64,000 nucleotides of DNA from Arthrobacter oryzae (GCF_003634095.1 NZ_RBIR01000004.1:310001-374000), one strand, 5' to 3'; shown: positions 44,434 through 54,466, numbered from the stretch's first letter. Notes: a model not told the origin generated them from the letters alone. Made by a program: numbers and translations.

Positions 44434-45543
44434 CTAGCCGGCGGCCGTTCCGGCTGCCTGGCCCGCTGCTTCCCGATCCGCCTGTCCCGGTTCCGGCAGC
44501 TCCTGCGGGCCCGGCAGGTCCGGCAGGGTACGGCCCGCCAGCGTGCTCGCCACCCACAGCGAACGGGCCAGATCACCGGCGTCCTGACGCTGCTCGGCGT
44601 AGCAGAGGGCGTTCTCCACCTCGCGGACGAGGCTCCACTGCCGGGCGGTTTCGGCGTCGAGGCCCGCGGCCGCGCTGAAATCCGCGCAGCGCTCGAGCAG
44701 CGCCCGCCCGGAGTCCTTCCGCGGCAACTCCCGGATCCTGTTCCACAGCACCGGGGCCACCGCGAACTCGGCCTCGCCGATCAACGGCTGCGGGTCGATG
44801 GCGGCGAAACGTGCCGGATCCGACGGTCCTCCCACACGGGGGTCCGGCACGTCGGCCCGGGCCAGGATGTTCAGGTAGTGCAGGTCGGCGTGGACCAGGA
44901 CGTCCTTGCCTGACCGTCTGCCCACGGCGCCGCGGGTCTGGCAGACCTCGAGTGCGGCCTCAAGCAGCCACCGGGGGAACGGCCGGGCCAGCCTCTCCCA
45001 CGTCTCGGGGAATTCGTCACTCCACTGTTCGGCCTTGGCCGCCACATGGTCGATTTCCCGCCACTCCGGCCGGTGGTCGGGGACCACGCTGAGCTGGCGG
45101 ACCAAACCGCCCCACACCGGCACCGCGGTTTCCAGCGGGACGTCCTGGAGGGAGCGGCCGGCGTCCAGCCGCTCCAGGAGGAGGACGCAGGATCCTGCAT
45201 CGGCGTCCAGCAGCCGGACGGCGCCGCGGCCGCCCCATAGGGCGAGGGCTAGACGTTCCCGGGCGGCCTCTTCATGCGGGAACGCGATCTTGAGGACTGC
45301 GGCCTTGCCGTCCTCGCCGCGGCCGGGGGAGTCATCCCCGAGCCGGCGCCGCACGGGGATGACAACGGCGCCGTGACCGTGCCAGGGAAGGGCCCCCGGC
45401 TCCAGGTCCGGCACAAGCTTCCACTGGTCGAGGAATTGTCCGATCAGGCCGGGAAGGGACGCCAGCCACGCACGTCCGGCGGGCGTGCGGGCGTAGCGGC
45501 GGGCAAGAGCGGGCGGAATGCTGGCGTCGGAAAACGGACTCAT
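44434..45543 (-). CDS. Aminoglycoside/hydroxyurea-type phosphotransferase (APH(6)/hur family)
   Basis: A 369-residue kinase-fold protein. AVLKIAFPHEEAARERLALA (about 90-109) has the ATP-binding Lys, LVHADLHYLNILARA (about 223-237) is the Brenner-type catalytic loop with Asp and Asn (HADLHxxN instead of HGDLHxxN), and AIDPQPLIGEAEFAVAPVLW (about 256-275) is the metal-binding DP motif typical of the APH(6)-hydroxyurea group. Chromosomal members are often not resistance genes, so drug modification should not be assumed. The ATG at 45543 lies 7 nt behind TACGAT. Confidence 0.85.
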   Translation of the reverse strand: MSPFSDASIPPALARRYARTPAGRAWLASLPGLIGQFLDQWKLVPDLEPGALPWHGHGAVVIPVRRRLGDDSPGRGEDGKAAVLKIAFPHEEAARERLALALWGGRGAVRLLDADAGSCVLLLERLDAGRSLQDVPLETAVPVWGGLVRQLSVVPDHRPEWREIDHVAAKAEQWSDEFPETWERLARPFPRWLLEAALEVCQTRGAVGRRSGKDVLVHADLHYLNILARADVPDPRVGGPSDPARFAAIDPQPLIGEAEFAVAPVLWNRIRELPRKDSGRALLERCADFSAAAGLDAETARQWSLVREVENALCYAEQRQDAGDLARSLWVASTLAGRTLPDLPGPQELPEPGQADREAAGQAAGTAAG

Positions 45544-45550
45544 CCGACCA

Positions 45551-45556
45551 ATCGTA
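45551..45556 (-). promoter_or_regulatory. -10 box for leaderless phosphotransferase gene
   Basis: TACGAT on the minus strand, 7 nt before the ATG at 45543. Confidence 0.5.
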
Positions 45557-45593
45557 GGCGCCGGCACCAACTGACCTCGCGGAGGGGGTGGAC

Positions 45594-46322
45594 CTAGACG
45601 ATCCCGCTCGCGCCCAGGAGGTTGCCGATCAGGAACGTGGCCACCAGTGCTGCCGCGCCGCCAATCACCACGCGGACGGCGGCCTTGAGCTTCGAGCCGC
45701 CGCCGATCCATGCGCCCACGGCGCCGGTGGCGGCCAGCGCGACGAGCACGGCCACGAACGTCAGCGGGATCCTGATGCTTTCCGGCGGCAGCAGGATGGC
45801 CATCATGGGGAGGATCGCACCGATCAGGAACGCGATGGCGGAGGCGAACGCTGCGTGCCACGGGCTGACGATGTCGGTCTCGTCAATGTGGAGTTCGGCC
45901 GAGAGGTGCGCGCCGAGGGCATCGTGCGCGGTGAGCTCCTTGGCTACCGTGCGGGCCGTCTCGGGGCTGAGGCCTTTGCCCTGGTAGATCGCGGCGAGCT
46001 CCTCAAGCTCTTCCTCCGGCTGTTCCGCCAGTTCCCGCCGTTCCTTCTCGATCAAGGCATGCTGGCTGTCCTTCTGGCTGCTGACGGAGACGTATTCACC
46101 CAAAGCCATTGAGATGGCCCCGCCGACGACGCCCGCGGCGCCCGCGATCAGGATCGGCCCCGTGTCTGTTGTGGCGCTGGCCACGCCGACTACGATCGCC
46201 GCGACGGAGACGATGCCGTCGTTGGCCCCCAAGACGCCCGCGCGGAGCCAATTGAGGCGGTGCGCGATGTCATTGTGGTGCGGTTCGTTCTCGTGCAGGG
46301 TTGCGGCGCCAGTCGTATCCAT
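45594..46322 (-). CDS. VIT1/CCC1-family metal transporter
   Basis: A 242-residue membrane protein of the vacuolar iron transporter family (Fe2+/Mn2+ transport). Two N-terminal helices carry LRAGVLGANDGIVSVAAIVV (about 26-45) and GGAISMALGEYVSVSSQKDS (about 67-86); a charged cytosolic helical region (about 88-145) follows and then three helices. The family's conserved GxNDGxxS and MAxGEYxSxxxQ motifs are present. In bacteria it probably exports or stores excess iron or manganese. It is on the same strand as the phosphotransferase but separated by 50 bp. Confidence 0.92.
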   Translation of the reverse strand: MDTTGAATLHENEPHHNDIAHRLNWLRAGVLGANDGIVSVAAIVVGVASATTDTGPILIAGAAGVVGGAISMALGEYVSVSSQKDSQHALIEKERRELAEQPEEELEELAAIYQGKGLSPETARTVAKELTAHDALGAHLSAELHIDETDIVSPWHAAFASAIAFLIGAILPMMAILLPPESIRIPLTFVAVLVALAATGAVGAWIGGGSKLKAAVRVVIGGAAALVATFLIGNLLGASGIV

Positions 46323-46402
46323 GACTACAGCAAATCACCCGGACCGCGGGCGTGCCAGTATTCCAAGGCTTACCAACCTAAGTCGAAGCTTCCTCGGGCC
46401 CC

Positions 46403-47758
46403 TTAGCCAGCCGGCCGCGGCGGCAGCGCCGCGCGATCCAGGCCGGGCAGCGGGCCCGGATCCGCGCCCCAGAGCACGGTGCGCTTTCCGGCGTCGAACA
46501 GGGCCGCAATGGCCCACTGCCGGGTTTCGCCCCCGCTCAGTGCCACGAGGTCTCCGTACACCGGCAACGCCGAGGCCTCCAGGTTGCCGAGACCCGCGGC
46601 GGGGGAGGCCAGGAAGGAGTGGCTGAGCGTGAACCCAGCCTCACGCGGCGGAACGGCCGAACAATTGAGCACGCTGAGCGATTCCGCACTGCGGAGGAGC
46701 GCATCGTGGTGCGCCAGCTGTCCGGCAGCTGACTTGGCAGCGTCGCCGTCAAGCCGGGGCAGCGCCACCTGGTAGCCGTAGATGGTCTGTGCTTCCGTCC
46801 GTGCCACCGCGGCCAGCGCGGTTCCCACGGTCGCGGCGGACGATGTGGCCGCGGAGGCGCCCGGCGTTTCAGAGCCGTCCGCGCCGTCCGGAGTTGCGGT
46901 GAAAGCGGGGGCTGAGGGGGAAGCAGTGCCGGTGGCGCCCTCTCCGGATCCGGCGGAGGTGGACGGGCACGTGCCGGTCAGTTGGGGCGCGGGCACGTCG
47001 GCGGCCGGCGCCGCGGTTCCGGTGGCCGCCGCGAGGGCAGAGGCCTGGAGCAGTTGGGCGGTGCCGACGGCGGCCAGGAGGCGCGCCATGCCCCCGTCGG
47101 CCATGGCAGCGTCTGCGAGGCGCTGGCGGCCGCTGTGCGCGAGAGCCGTTACCAGCCCGGCCGCGGTCGAGGGCAGCGGCGCAGCCGATGCGGTCGCCGG
47201 CGCGGCGGCGGACGGCCCGGTGTTGGAAGGCCCGGCAGTGGACGGCCCGGTGTTGGGAGGCCCGGCAGTGGACGGCGCGGCAGTGGAAGGTCCGGCAGTG
47301 GACGGCCCGGCGCCAGAAGGCGCGGGCGAGGCTGGCGACGTGGCCGGCGTCGGCGTTGCCTGGCCGGACTCCGCGGGCGCTGCGCCGGGGGTCCCCGGGG
47401 GTTTTTCTCCCGGTGCCAGAAGCGCCTGCGCCTGGGTTGTCAGCAAGGTCACAGTCCGCCCGAGGGCGGAGCCCGCCGCATCTGCCCGAACACCGGCTGA
47501 GCGGTCATTCCCCGCGGTGCCAAGATGGCTGCCGGCATCCAACAGCCGCGCGGTTTCGGCAAGCGCGGAGGCCCGTGCCCGGTCGGAAAAGGGCGGCTGC
47601 ACGGGCTCCGGCGGGCGGGCCGGCGTTATCGCCACTCCCAGGCTGACTACCACCAGGGCCAGGCACGCCAGGAGCGCGTAGCGGGGAAGCCACCGGAGGA
47701 AGTGGCCCTGCCGTCGCTTTTCCCGGGATTCATCGTTCACAACAGACCATGTTGTCAT
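46403..47758 (-). CDS. DUF4439 ferritin-like domain protein with membrane anchor
   Basis: A 451-residue protein: a basic N-terminus, one membrane helix/signal anchor (about 27-45), a long Ala/Pro/Ser/Thr-rich exported region with repeated GPSTAGPS-type units (about 120-165) and a C-terminal DUF4439 ferritin-like helical domain (about 315-450; YGYQVALPRLDGDAAKSAAG, HHDALLRSAESL, then GDLVALSGGETRQWAIAALF). Function unknown. It diverges from rimP, as does Rv2843 in M. tuberculosis. ATG 47758 is preferred; GTG 47740 is possible. Confidence 0.82.
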   Translation of the reverse strand: MTTWSVVNDESREKRRQGHFLRWLPRYALLACLALVVVSLGVAITPARPPEPVQPPFSDRARASALAETARLLDAGSHLGTAGNDRSAGVRADAAGSALGRTVTLLTTQAQALLAPGEKPPGTPGAAPAESGQATPTPATSPASPAPSGAGPSTAGPSTAAPSTAGPPNTGPSTAGPSNTGPSAAAPATASAAPLPSTAAGLVTALAHSGRQRLADAAMADGGMARLLAAVGTAQLLQASALAAATGTAAPAADVPAPQLTGTCPSTSAGSGEGATGTASPSAPAFTATPDGADGSETPGASAATSSAATVGTALAAVARTEAQTIYGYQVALPRLDGDAAKSAAGQLAHHDALLRSAESLSVLNCSAVPPREAGFTLSHSFLASPAAGLGNLEASALPVYGDLVALSGGETRQWAIAALFDAGKRTVLWGADPGPLPGLDRAALPPRPAG

Positions 47759-47800
47759 GCCGGCCGGAAGGCAAGTGCACCACGCCGCCCGGAAAATCGC

Positions 47801-47806
47801 TAGGCT
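47801..47806 (+). promoter_or_regulatory. Candidate -10 box for rimP-nusA
   Basis: TAGGCT, 39 bp before the rimP ATG. A second candidate TAGTAC overlaps it at 47806-47811. The -35 is unclear. Confidence 0.4.
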
Positions 47807-47845
47807 AGTACACACAACATCATCTAGCGGGAGGCGGCCGGCATC

Positions 47846-48463
47846 ATGACCAACGCAGAAGCCACGACTTCAACAGACCGGACCGGAACGGGGAAGGCTG
47901 AAGCCGCAACCGTTCACAATGTGGAGGCCGAGCGCCTGCACGCACTCCTGGAACCCGCAGTGCTGGCGAACCGGCTGTATCTGGAAGACGTATCCATCCA
48001 AGTCGCAGGCGCCAACCGCGTGGTCCACGTGGTGGTGGACTTGCCGCAGGAGGAAGTCGGCGGCGTCGGCCTCGACGTCATCGCGGAGATCTCCAAGACC
48101 CTCTCGGACACCCTGGACAACGACCCCAGCATGGACGCACGGCCCTATGAGCTTGAGGTTTCCTCGCCCGGCGTCGGGCGTCCACTGACCGACAAGCGGC
48201 ACTGGCACCGTGCCCGCGGGCGGATGGTCACCGTCAATGTGATCCAGGGTGACAACGTCACCGGCAGGATCCAGTCCGTCGATGACGAGGGAGTCACCCT
48301 CGTCCCGGAAATCGCCGTCAAGAAGGGCATGAAGCCCAAACAGGGTGAGCCCGTCAAGCTTCCTTTCGACAGGATCCGTAGCGGAAAAGTCGAGATAGAG
48401 TTCAGCCACCTCGAAGAGGCCGGTCTGGAAAAAGTAAACAATGGACCTTCTGAGGAGGCCTAA
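47846..48463 (+). CDS. rimP: Ribosome maturation factor RimP
   Basis: A 205-residue 30S assembly factor. The N-terminal alpha/beta domain and the conserved [20 protein letters not shown] segment (about 107-126) are clear, followed by the small SH3-like C-terminal domain. The first about 25 residues and the last about 20 are non-conserved. GGGAGG lies upstream of the ATG. Its TAA overlaps the nusA ATG (TAATG), so the pair is coupled. Confidence 0.95.
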   Translation: MTNAEATTSTDRTGTGKAEAATVHNVEAERLHALLEPAVLANRLYLEDVSIQVAGANRVVHVVVDLPQEEVGGVGLDVIAEISKTLSDTLDNDPSMDARPYELEVSSPGVGRPLTDKRHWHRARGRMVTVNVIQGDNVTGRIQSVDDEGVTLVPEIAVKKGMKPKQGEPVKLPFDRIRSGKVEIEFSHLEEAGLEKVNNGPSEEA

Positions 48464-49443
48464 TGGATATTGACATGAGCGCGCTGAGACTCCTGGAGCG
48501 TGAGCGTGAAATCCCGCTGGATCTCCTGATTCCGACGATTGAGCAGGCCCTGTTGGTGGCCTACCACAAGACGCCGGGCGCCTTTGAGAAGGCCCGGGCC
48601 GAGCTGGATCGCAAGAGCGGCCACGTGACCATCTGGGCCACGGAGATCGACGACGACGGCGCCCCGATCGGCGAGTTCGAGGACACCCCCGCGGGCTTCG
48701 GACGCATCGCGGCGAGCACCGCACGGCAGATCATCCTGCAGCGCCTCCGGGACGCCGAGGATGACAACGTGCTGGGCCAGTTCAAGGGCCGCGAAGGCGA
48801 GCTCGTCGCCGGCACCATCCAGCAGGGCAACAACCCGCACATGATCCAGGTGAACCTGGGCACGGTCGAGGCACTGCTGCCGCCGCCCGAGCAGGTTCCC
48901 GGCGAGAAGTACCTGCACGGCAACCGGCTTCGAGCCTTCGTGATCGACGTCCACCGCGGCACCAAGGGTCCGTCGATTACGCTGTCCCGGTCCCACCCGG
49001 GGCTCGTCCGGAAGCTCTTCGAGCTGGAGGTCCCCGAAATCGCGGACCGTTCCGTGGAGATCGTGGCGCTCGCCCGCGAAGCCGGCCACCGCACCAAAAT
49101 TGCGGTCAAGGCCAATACGCCCGGCGTCAATGCCAAGGGCGCCTGCATCGGCGAAATGGGTTCGCGCGTCCGCGCCGTCATGACCGAACTCAATGACGAA
49201 AAGATCGACATCGTTGACTACAGCGATGACCCGGCGACCTTTATCGCGAGTGCACTCTCGCCGTCACGCGTGAATTCGGTCACCATCACCGACGAGGCGA
49301 CCCGTTCCGCGCGGGTGGTTGTTCCCGACTACCAGCTCTCCCTCGCCATCGGCAAAGAGGGCCAGAACGCCCGGCTCGCCGCCAAGCTCACGGGCTGGCG
49401 AATCGATATCGTCTCTGACGCAGCCGTCAACAGCGGCAAATAG
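48463..49443 (+). CDS. nusA: Transcription termination/antitermination protein NusA
   Basis: A 326-residue NusA of the short actinobacterial type: an RNA-polymerase-binding N domain (about 1-110), S1 domain (about 115-185) and two KH domains (about 190-320; [20 protein letters not shown], and [20 protein letters not shown] with the GxxG loop). The acidic C-terminal repeats of E. coli NusA are absent, as usual in this phylum. It modulates pausing, termination and rRNA antitermination. A strong terminator follows. Confidence 0.97.
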   Translation: MDIDMSALRLLEREREIPLDLLIPTIEQALLVAYHKTPGAFEKARAELDRKSGHVTIWATEIDDDGAPIGEFEDTPAGFGRIAASTARQIILQRLRDAEDDNVLGQFKGREGELVAGTIQQGNNPHMIQVNLGTVEALLPPPEQVPGEKYLHGNRLRAFVIDVHRGTKGPSITLSRSHPGLVRKLFELEVPEIADRSVEIVALAREAGHRTKIAVKANTPGVNAKGACIGEMGSRVRAVMTELNDEKIDIVDYSDDPATFIASALSPSRVNSVTITDEATRSARVVVPDYQLSLAIGKEGQNARLAAKLTGWRIDIVSDAAVNSGK

Positions 49444-49450
49444 TTCTCAA

Positions 49451-49494
49451 ACGCACAAACAGCGGGTCGCGGTCGCGGCCCGCTGTTTGTGCGT
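49451..49494 (+). terminator. Terminator hairpin after nusA
   Basis: A perfect 16-bp stem: 49451-49466 (ACGCACAAACAGCGGG) with 49479-49494 (CCCGCTGTTTGTGCGT), loop TCGCGGTCGCGG. It separates rimP-nusA from ylxR-infB. Confidence 0.8.
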
Positions 49495-49567
49495 CCTCTG
49501 ACGGGGGCGCCCGTGGTTTCGGCGCTGACGGGCAGGCCCGGGTTCGGGACCCGGGCGCCGGAGGGGC

Positions 49568-49573
49568 TAGAAT
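49568..49573 (+). promoter_or_regulatory. Candidate -10 box for ylxR-infB
   Basis: TAGAAT after the nusA terminator. This implies a new promoter about 90 bp before ylxR. The -35 is weak. Confidence 0.45.
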
Positions 49574-49662
49574 GGATGTGACCGCGCCTAACGGCCGGTA
49601 TCCGTGTGTCCTTGGCGCGTCCGGTTTTTTCCGGATTCCCCGCGGACGCAGATTAAGACCAT

Positions 49663-50034
49663 ATGGATGTACTGGCAGGAAGATACTCGAACGTGGCACA
49701 TGTGCAACATCTCGGGAATCAGCCGCAGCGCACCTGTATCGGATGCCGACAAAAAGGGTCGCGGTCGGAGTTACTCCGGCTCGTCGCCGGCGCCGGCGGT
49801 TCTTCCGCCGTCGTGGTGGACGAACGACGCCGGATGGCTGGCCGGGGAGCATGGCTGCACCCCAGCGAGAAGTGCCTGGCACTGGCGGTCAAGCGTCGAG
49901 CGTTCGGCCGCGCCCTGAAGGGTGCAGCCGGTACAGCAGACGTTGAGCGCCGGATCACTGCCGGTACGCAAGCCGTGGGCACTTCGGTGGCCGCAGCAAC
50001 AACCGTCCAACCTGAAAGCGGGTCAGAAAACTGA
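49663..50034 (+). CDS. ylxR: YlxR (DUF448) RNA-binding protein
   Basis: A 123-residue protein with the DUF448 hallmark RTCIGCRQKGSRSELLRL (about 23-40) and GRGAWLHPSEKCLALAVKRR (about 60-79). YlxR lies between nusA and infB in most bacteria and is thought to bind RNA or act as a nucleoid-associated regulator. The start is uncertain: ATG 49663 has only AAGA upstream, while GTG 49693 has AGGAAG and would give a shorter protein beginning VAHVQHLG. The C-terminal about 35 residues are not conserved. Confidence 0.88.
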   Translation: MDVLAGRYSNVAHVQHLGNQPQRTCIGCRQKGSRSELLRLVAGAGGSSAVVVDERRRMAGRGAWLHPSEKCLALAVKRRAFGRALKGAAGTADVERRITAGTQAVGTSVAAATTVQPESGSEN

Positions 50035-50064
50035 TGGAAACCCGATGAGTTCCCAGCGATGAGT

Positions 50065-50090
50065 GCGCAACGATGACAACTTTGTTGCGC
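50065..50090 (+). other. Hairpin in the ylxR-infB gap
   Basis: GCGCAAC (50065-50071) pairs with GTTGCGC (50084-50090), about 97 nt before the infB start. It may mark processing or local control of infB; no T-run. Confidence 0.35.
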
Positions 50091-50186
50091 TCTGCAATGG
50101 GCCTTTCAGCTGCATTCGCGGCGGAGGCCCGCAGTAAGAAGTAGACGGTTCGTGCCTGGCTCGGTGCGGACCGAGACAGGAGAAAT

Positions 50187-53087
50187 GTGGCCAAGGTCCG
50201 CGTACATGAGCTTGCAAAAGAGCTCGGTATTACTTCCAAAGATGCAGTAACCAAACTGCAGGAACTGGGCGAATTCGTTCGCTCCGCCTCGTCAACTATC
50301 GAGGCTCCCGTTGTGCGGAAACTGCGCAACGCTTTCCCCGACGCCCCTGCAGCTTCGAAGTCCGAAGCTCCGGCGTCCGCCCCCCAGGCAGCTGCCAGCC
50401 CGGCAGCAACCCGTCCGGCGCCCGCGCCGGGACCGGCTGCGCCCAAGGTTGCGGAACCCAAGGCTGAAGCTCCGGCTCCGGCCGCTGCGGCACCTGCCGC
50501 CGCGCCCGCCGCTCCGGCTGCCCCCGCCGCCCAGGCTCCGGCAGCCCCGGTTGCCCAGGCCCCGGCTGCTCCGTCAACGGGCGTCAAGCCCGGTGCGCGT
50601 CCGGCCCCCAAGGCTGAAACCCCGGCTGCTCCGGCACGCCAGGGCGGTTCTGCACCTCGTCCGGGCGGTCCCCGTCCCGGCAACAACCCCTTCGCCACGT
50701 CCCAGGGCATGCCCCGGGGCCGCGGCGGCGACAACGAACGTCCCTCGCGTCCGGGCAATAACCCGTTCGCTCCTTCCCAGGGCATGCCGCGTCCGGGCGG
50801 AAGCCGCACCGAGGGCGAACGCCCCGGCGGCCCCCGTCCCGCAGCAGGCGCTGGTGGTCCCCGTCCCGGTGCTCCCCGCACCGGCGGCGCTCCGGGTGCA
50901 CGCCCGGGTGCTCCGCGTCCGGCCGGCGCAGCAGGTGCTGGCCGTCCGGCAGGGGCCGGCGGAAACCGTCCGACTCCCGGCATGATGCCTAACCGCACCG
51001 AACGTCCCGCACCGGCTGGTGCAGGCCGTCCCGGCGGCGGCGCCCGTGGTCCGGGCCGTCCGGGTGGCGCTCCGGGTACCGGTGCTCCCGGTGCCGGTGG
51101 CGGCGCTCCGGCCGGCGGTGGCTTCGGCAAGGGCGGCCGCGGTCGCGGTGGCACCCAGGGTGCCTTCGGTAAGGGCGGCGCAGGCCGTGGCAAGCAGCGC
51201 AAGTCGAAGCGTGCCAAGCGCCAGGAACTCGAGCAGATGAGTGCTCCGTCGCTGGGTGGCGTGAGCGTACCCCGCGGCGACGGCAACACCGTAGTCCGGC
51301 TTCGCCGTGGCTCGTCCATCACGGACTTTGCCGACAAGATCGAGGCGAACCCCGCAGCACTGGTGACCGTCCTCTTCCACCTCGGCGAAATGGCTACGGC
51401 CACGCAGTCGCTGGATGAAGAGACCTTTGCCCTGCTGGGTGAGGAGCTTGGCTACAAGCTCCAGGTTGTGTCCCCGGAGGACGAGGAGCGCGAGCTGCTC
51501 TCCACCTTCGACATTGACTTCGACGCCGAACTCGAAGCCGAAGGCGATGAAGACCTCGAGGCGCGTCCTCCGGTTGTCACCGTCATGGGTCACGTTGACC
51601 ACGGTAAGACCCGGCTGCTGGATGCCATCCGCAAGTCCGACGTTATGGCGGGCGAGCACGGCGGCATCACGCAGCACATCGGTGCCTACCAGGTCACCCA
51701 CCCGCACGAAGGCATCGATCGCAAGATCACCTTCATCGATACTCCGGGCCACGAGGCGTTCACCGCCATGCGTGCCCGTGGTGCGAAGGTCACCGACATC
51801 GCCATCCTGGTGGTCGCAGCGGACGACGGCGTTATGCCGCAGACCGTTGAAGCCCTCAACCACGCCCAGGCGGCCAACGTGCCGATCGTCGTGGCCGTGA
51901 ACAAGATCGACAAGGAAGGCGCCAACCCGGACAAGGTCCGCGGCCAGCTGACCGAGTACGGCCTGGTTCCGGAAGAATACGGTGGCGACACCATGTTCGT
52001 GGAGGTCTCTGCCCGCCAGAACCTCAACATCGACGAGCTCCTCGGCGCCGTCCTGCTCACCGCAGACGCTGCCCTGGATATGCGCGCCAACCCGAACAAG
52101 GACGCCCGCGGTATCGCGATTGAAGCCAACCTGGACAAGGGCCGCGGTTCCGTGGCCACCGTCCTGGTTCAGTCCGGTACCCTGCACGTCGGCGACACCA
52201 TCGTGGCAGGCACGGCTCACGGCCGCGTCCGTGCGATGTTCGACGACGACGGCAGCGCCCTGACCGAGGCCGGCCCGTCCCGCCCCGTACAGGTGCTGGG
52301 TCTGTCCAACGTCCCGCGCGCCGGCGACACCTTCTTCGTGACCGCTGACGAGCGCACCGCCCGCCAGATCGCCGAGAAGCGTGAAGCCGCAGACCGCAAC
52401 GCCGCCCTGGCCAAGCGCCGCAAGCGCATCAGCCTGGAAGACTTCGACCAGGCCGTCGCCGATGGCAAGATCGACACCCTTAACCTCATCCTCAAGGGTG
52501 ACGTGTCCGGTGCCGTGGAAGCCCTCGAAGACGCGCTGCTCAAGATCGACGTCGGCGAGGGTGTCCAGCTCCGCGTTATCCACCGCGGTGTCGGTGCGAT
52601 CACGCAGAACGACGTCAACCTGGCAACGGTCGACAGCGCCGTCATCATCGGCTTCAACGTCAAGCCCGCCGAGCGTGTTGCCGAACTGGCAGACCGCGAA
52701 GGCGTGGACATGCGCTTCTACTCCGTCATCTACGCAGCAATTGATGACATTGAGGCAGCCCTCAAGGGCATGCTCAAGCCGGAGTACGAAGAGGTCCAGC
52801 TTGGCACCGCCGAGGTCCGCGAAGTGTTCCGTTCCTCCAAGTTCGGCAACATCGCAGGCTCGATCGTCCGTTCGGGTGTCATCCGACGCAACGCGAAGGC
52901 CCGGATCACCCGCGACGGCAAGATCATCGGTGACAACCTCACCGTTGAGACGCTCAAGCGCTTCAAGGACGACGCCACCGAGGTCCGCACGGACTTCGAG
53001 TGTGGTATCGGTCTTGGCTCGTTCAACGACATCACCGAAGGCGACATCATCGAGACCTTCGAGATGCGCGAAAAGCCGCGCGTCTAA
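50187..53087 (+). CDS. infB: Translation initiation factor IF-2
   Basis: A 966-residue IF-2, the GTPase that brings fMet-tRNA to the ribosome. A conserved N-terminal subdomain ([20 protein letters not shown], about 4-23) is followed by a long Pro/Ala- then Gly/Arg/Pro-rich linker (about 50-350), usual in actinobacteria. The G domain has GHVDHGKT (about 468-475), DTPGHEA and NKID. Domains II-IV end at MREKPRV. GTG 50187 has ACAGGAGA upstream and gives the canonical [13 protein letters not shown] start. Confidence 0.98.
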   Translation: MAKVRVHELAKELGITSKDAVTKLQELGEFVRSASSTIEAPVVRKLRNAFPDAPAASKSEAPASAPQAAASPAATRPAPAPGPAAPKVAEPKAEAPAPAAAAPAAAPAAPAAPAAQAPAAPVAQAPAAPSTGVKPGARPAPKAETPAAPARQGGSAPRPGGPRPGNNPFATSQGMPRGRGGDNERPSRPGNNPFAPSQGMPRPGGSRTEGERPGGPRPAAGAGGPRPGAPRTGGAPGARPGAPRPAGAAGAGRPAGAGGNRPTPGMMPNRTERPAPAGAGRPGGGARGPGRPGGAPGTGAPGAGGGAPAGGGFGKGGRGRGGTQGAFGKGGAGRGKQRKSKRAKRQELEQMSAPSLGGVSVPRGDGNTVVRLRRGSSITDFADKIEANPAALVTVLFHLGEMATATQSLDEETFALLGEELGYKLQVVSPEDEERELLSTFDIDFDAELEAEGDEDLEARPPVVTVMGHVDHGKTRLLDAIRKSDVMAGEHGGITQHIGAYQVTHPHEGIDRKITFIDTPGHEAFTAMRARGAKVTDIAILVVAADDGVMPQTVEALNHAQAANVPIVVAVNKIDKEGANPDKVRGQLTEYGLVPEEYGGDTMFVEVSARQNLNIDELLGAVLLTADAALDMRANPNKDARGIAIEANLDKGRGSVATVLVQSGTLHVGDTIVAGTAHGRVRAMFDDDGSALTEAGPSRPVQVLGLSNVPRAGDTFFVTADERTARQIAEKREAADRNAALAKRRKRISLEDFDQAVADGKIDTLNLILKGDVSGAVEALEDALLKIDVGEGVQLRVIHRGVGAITQNDVNLATVDSAVIIGFNVKPAERVAELADREGVDMRFYSVIYAAIDDIEAALKGMLKPEYEEVQLGTAEVREVFRSSKFGNIAGSIVRSGVIRRNAKARITRDGKIIGDNLTVETLKRFKDDATEVRTDFECGIGLGSFNDITEGDIIETFEMREKPRV

Positions 53088-53113
53088 GTCTGAAGTCAAA
53101 ATGCAGTAAAGGT

Positions 53114-53145
53114 GCGGGGCCGTTGGATTCGTCCGGCGGCCCCGC
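53114..53145 (+). terminator. Terminator candidate after infB
   Basis: GCGGGGCCG (53114-53122) pairs with CGGCCCCGC (53137-53145) around a 14-nt loop, 27 bp after the infB stop. Confidence 0.65.
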
Positions 53146-53175
53146 GCTTCGCGATTGAGGGGGCCCCGCCCCTTC

Positions 53176-53213
53176 GACGGACGGCCAGCGATCTTCGATC
53201 GTGGCCGCCCGTC
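53176..53213 (+). other. Second hairpin between infB and rbfA
   Basis: 53176-53193 (GACGGACGGCCAGCGATC) and 53197-53213 (GATCGTGGCCGCCCGTC) are complementary except for one mismatch and one bulged G, with a TTC loop. It could reinforce termination. Confidence 0.55.
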
Positions 53214-53260
53214 TCCGGCAGGCCCGATGCCACTCCCGGGCCCCCTCAACCGCTACGCGC

Positions 53261-53266
53261 TATGGT
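53261..53266 (+). promoter_or_regulatory. Candidate -10 box for rbfA
   Basis: TATGGT, 50 bp before the ATG, after two hairpins. No clear -35. Confidence 0.35.
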
Positions 53267-53315
53267 GATAACGTCACCAGGCGCTCCCAAAGTTTCTAGA
53301 ATTCAGGAGGATGTC

Positions 53316-53825
53316 ATGGCTGATCCCGCACGGGCTGCCAAGTTGGCGCAGCGGATTAAGGTTGTCGTTGCGGAGGCCCTGGGCCGGCGGGTCAAGGATC
53401 CGCGGCTCGAGGGCGTCACCGTGACCGACTCGCGGGTGACCAACGACCTGCAGCACGCAACTGTCTACTACACCGTGTTCGGTGACGAGGTGGCCCAGGC
53501 TGATGCTGCCAAGGGGCTCGAGAAGGCCAAGGGTGTGCTGCGGCAGGAAGTCGGCCGCAACATTACCGTACGGCTGACCCCCACCCTCGAGTTCGTCGCC
53601 GACCAGATCCCGGTCAACGCATCGAACCTCGAGGAGCTGCTCCGGGCCGCGAAGAAGCGCGACGCCGAGGTGGCCGCGCTGGCCGAAAATGCCAAGCACG
53701 CCGGCGACGCCGATCCCTACAAGTCCGACACCCCGGAAGACGTGGAACTCGACGAGGACGATTTTGACGAAGAGGACCTGGACCTCATCGACAACGATGC
53801 CATCGACGAGGACCGCAACAAGTAG
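53316..53825 (+). CDS. rbfA: Ribosome-binding factor A
   Basis: A 169-residue 30S maturation factor needed for 16S rRNA processing and cold adaptation. The KH-like core is clear (RIKVVVAEALGRRVKDPRLE, about 12-31; VTDSRVTNDLQHATVYYTVF; RLTPTLEFVADQ). A highly acidic C-terminal tail (about 130-169, Asp/Glu runs) extends beyond the usual length. AGGAGG lies 5 nt before ATG 53316. In most relatives truB follows soon after; here four other genes intervene. Confidence 0.95.
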   Translation: MADPARAAKLAQRIKVVVAEALGRRVKDPRLEGVTVTDSRVTNDLQHATVYYTVFGDEVAQADAAKGLEKAKGVLRQEVGRNITVRLTPTLEFVADQIPVNASNLEELLRAAKKRDAEVAALAENAKHAGDADPYKSDTPEDVELDEDDFDEEDLDLIDNDAIDEDRNK

Positions 53826-53854
53826 GACCGCAGCAAGTATTTCCGCAGGCAACT

Positions 53855-53890
53855 GAAGTGGCCGGCCCCCGACAAGGGGCCGGCCACTTC
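53855..53890 (+). terminator. Terminator after rbfA
   Basis: GAAGTGGCCGGCCCC (53855-53869) pairs perfectly with GGGGCCGGCCACTTC (53876-53890), 15 bp with a 6-nt loop. Confidence 0.82.
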
Positions 53891-54028
53891 CGTTTCGGTT
53901 GGCGTTCCAAGTTTCGGCGGCGGCGATGGCGGGGCTGCGGCCGGGGGACCTTCGACTCTATGCCCCTCCGGGGGCGGGGAGTCCCATGGAACCATGACTG
54001 CAGGTATGCGGGGAGGCGCCGGAGCGCT

Positions 54029-54466
54029 GTGGATTCCAGCCTGATGAAGTGCCCGCACTGCGGGAAGACCAACCGGATTCCTGCGGCCGCGGCGGGGCAT
54101 CCGCGCTGCGGAAGCTGCCGCCGGGACCTCCCCTGGATCGTGGCGGCAGGGGACGCCGACTTTCCCGTTGTTGCGGAGCAGTCGTCCGTTCCGGTCCTCG
54201 TGGACTTCTGGGCGGCATGGTGCGGCCCGTGCCGGATGGTCAGCCCGGTGCTGGACAAGCTGGCGCAGGAACGGGCCGGTAAATTCAAGCTCGTGAAGGT
54301 CGACGTCGACACCTCCCCGGGGCTGTCCCGTCGGTTCGATATCCAGGCCATTCCGACGTTGCTCGTCATTAAGAACGGGACCGTCGCCGCGCGTCAGGCC
54401 GGAGCGCCCCCGGCCGCTGCACTGCGCAGCTGGCTCGATGCCGCACTCTCGGCCGGTCCGGGGTGA
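54029..54466 (+). CDS. trxC: Thioredoxin 2-like protein (zinc-finger thioredoxin)
   Basis: A 145-residue thioredoxin of the Trx2 type: an N-terminal CxxC pair of a zinc ribbon (KCPHCGKTN, about 7-15, and RCGSCRRDL, about 26-34) and a thioredoxin fold with active site FWAAWCGPCRM (about 57-67) and the cis-Pro in IQAIPTLLVI. It reduces protein disulfides in the cytoplasm and may respond to oxidation through zinc release. GTG 54029 has GGAG close upstream; ATG 54044 would remove only five residues. The following gene begins 70 bp after its stop. Confidence 0.92.
   Translation: MDSSLMKCPHCGKTNRIPAAAAGHPRCGSCRRDLPWIVAAGDADFPVVAEQSSVPVLVDFWAAWCGPCRMVSPVLDKLAQERAGKFKLVKVDVDTSPGLSRRFDIQAIPTLLVIKNGTVAARQAGAPPAAALRSWLDAALSAGPG

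Noticed and set aside
44434..45543. Antibiotic resistance determinant
   Set aside because: The APH(6)/hydroxyurea-type fold is clear, but chromosomal members without mobile context often have other roles; there are no transposase, integron or other resistance genes nearby.
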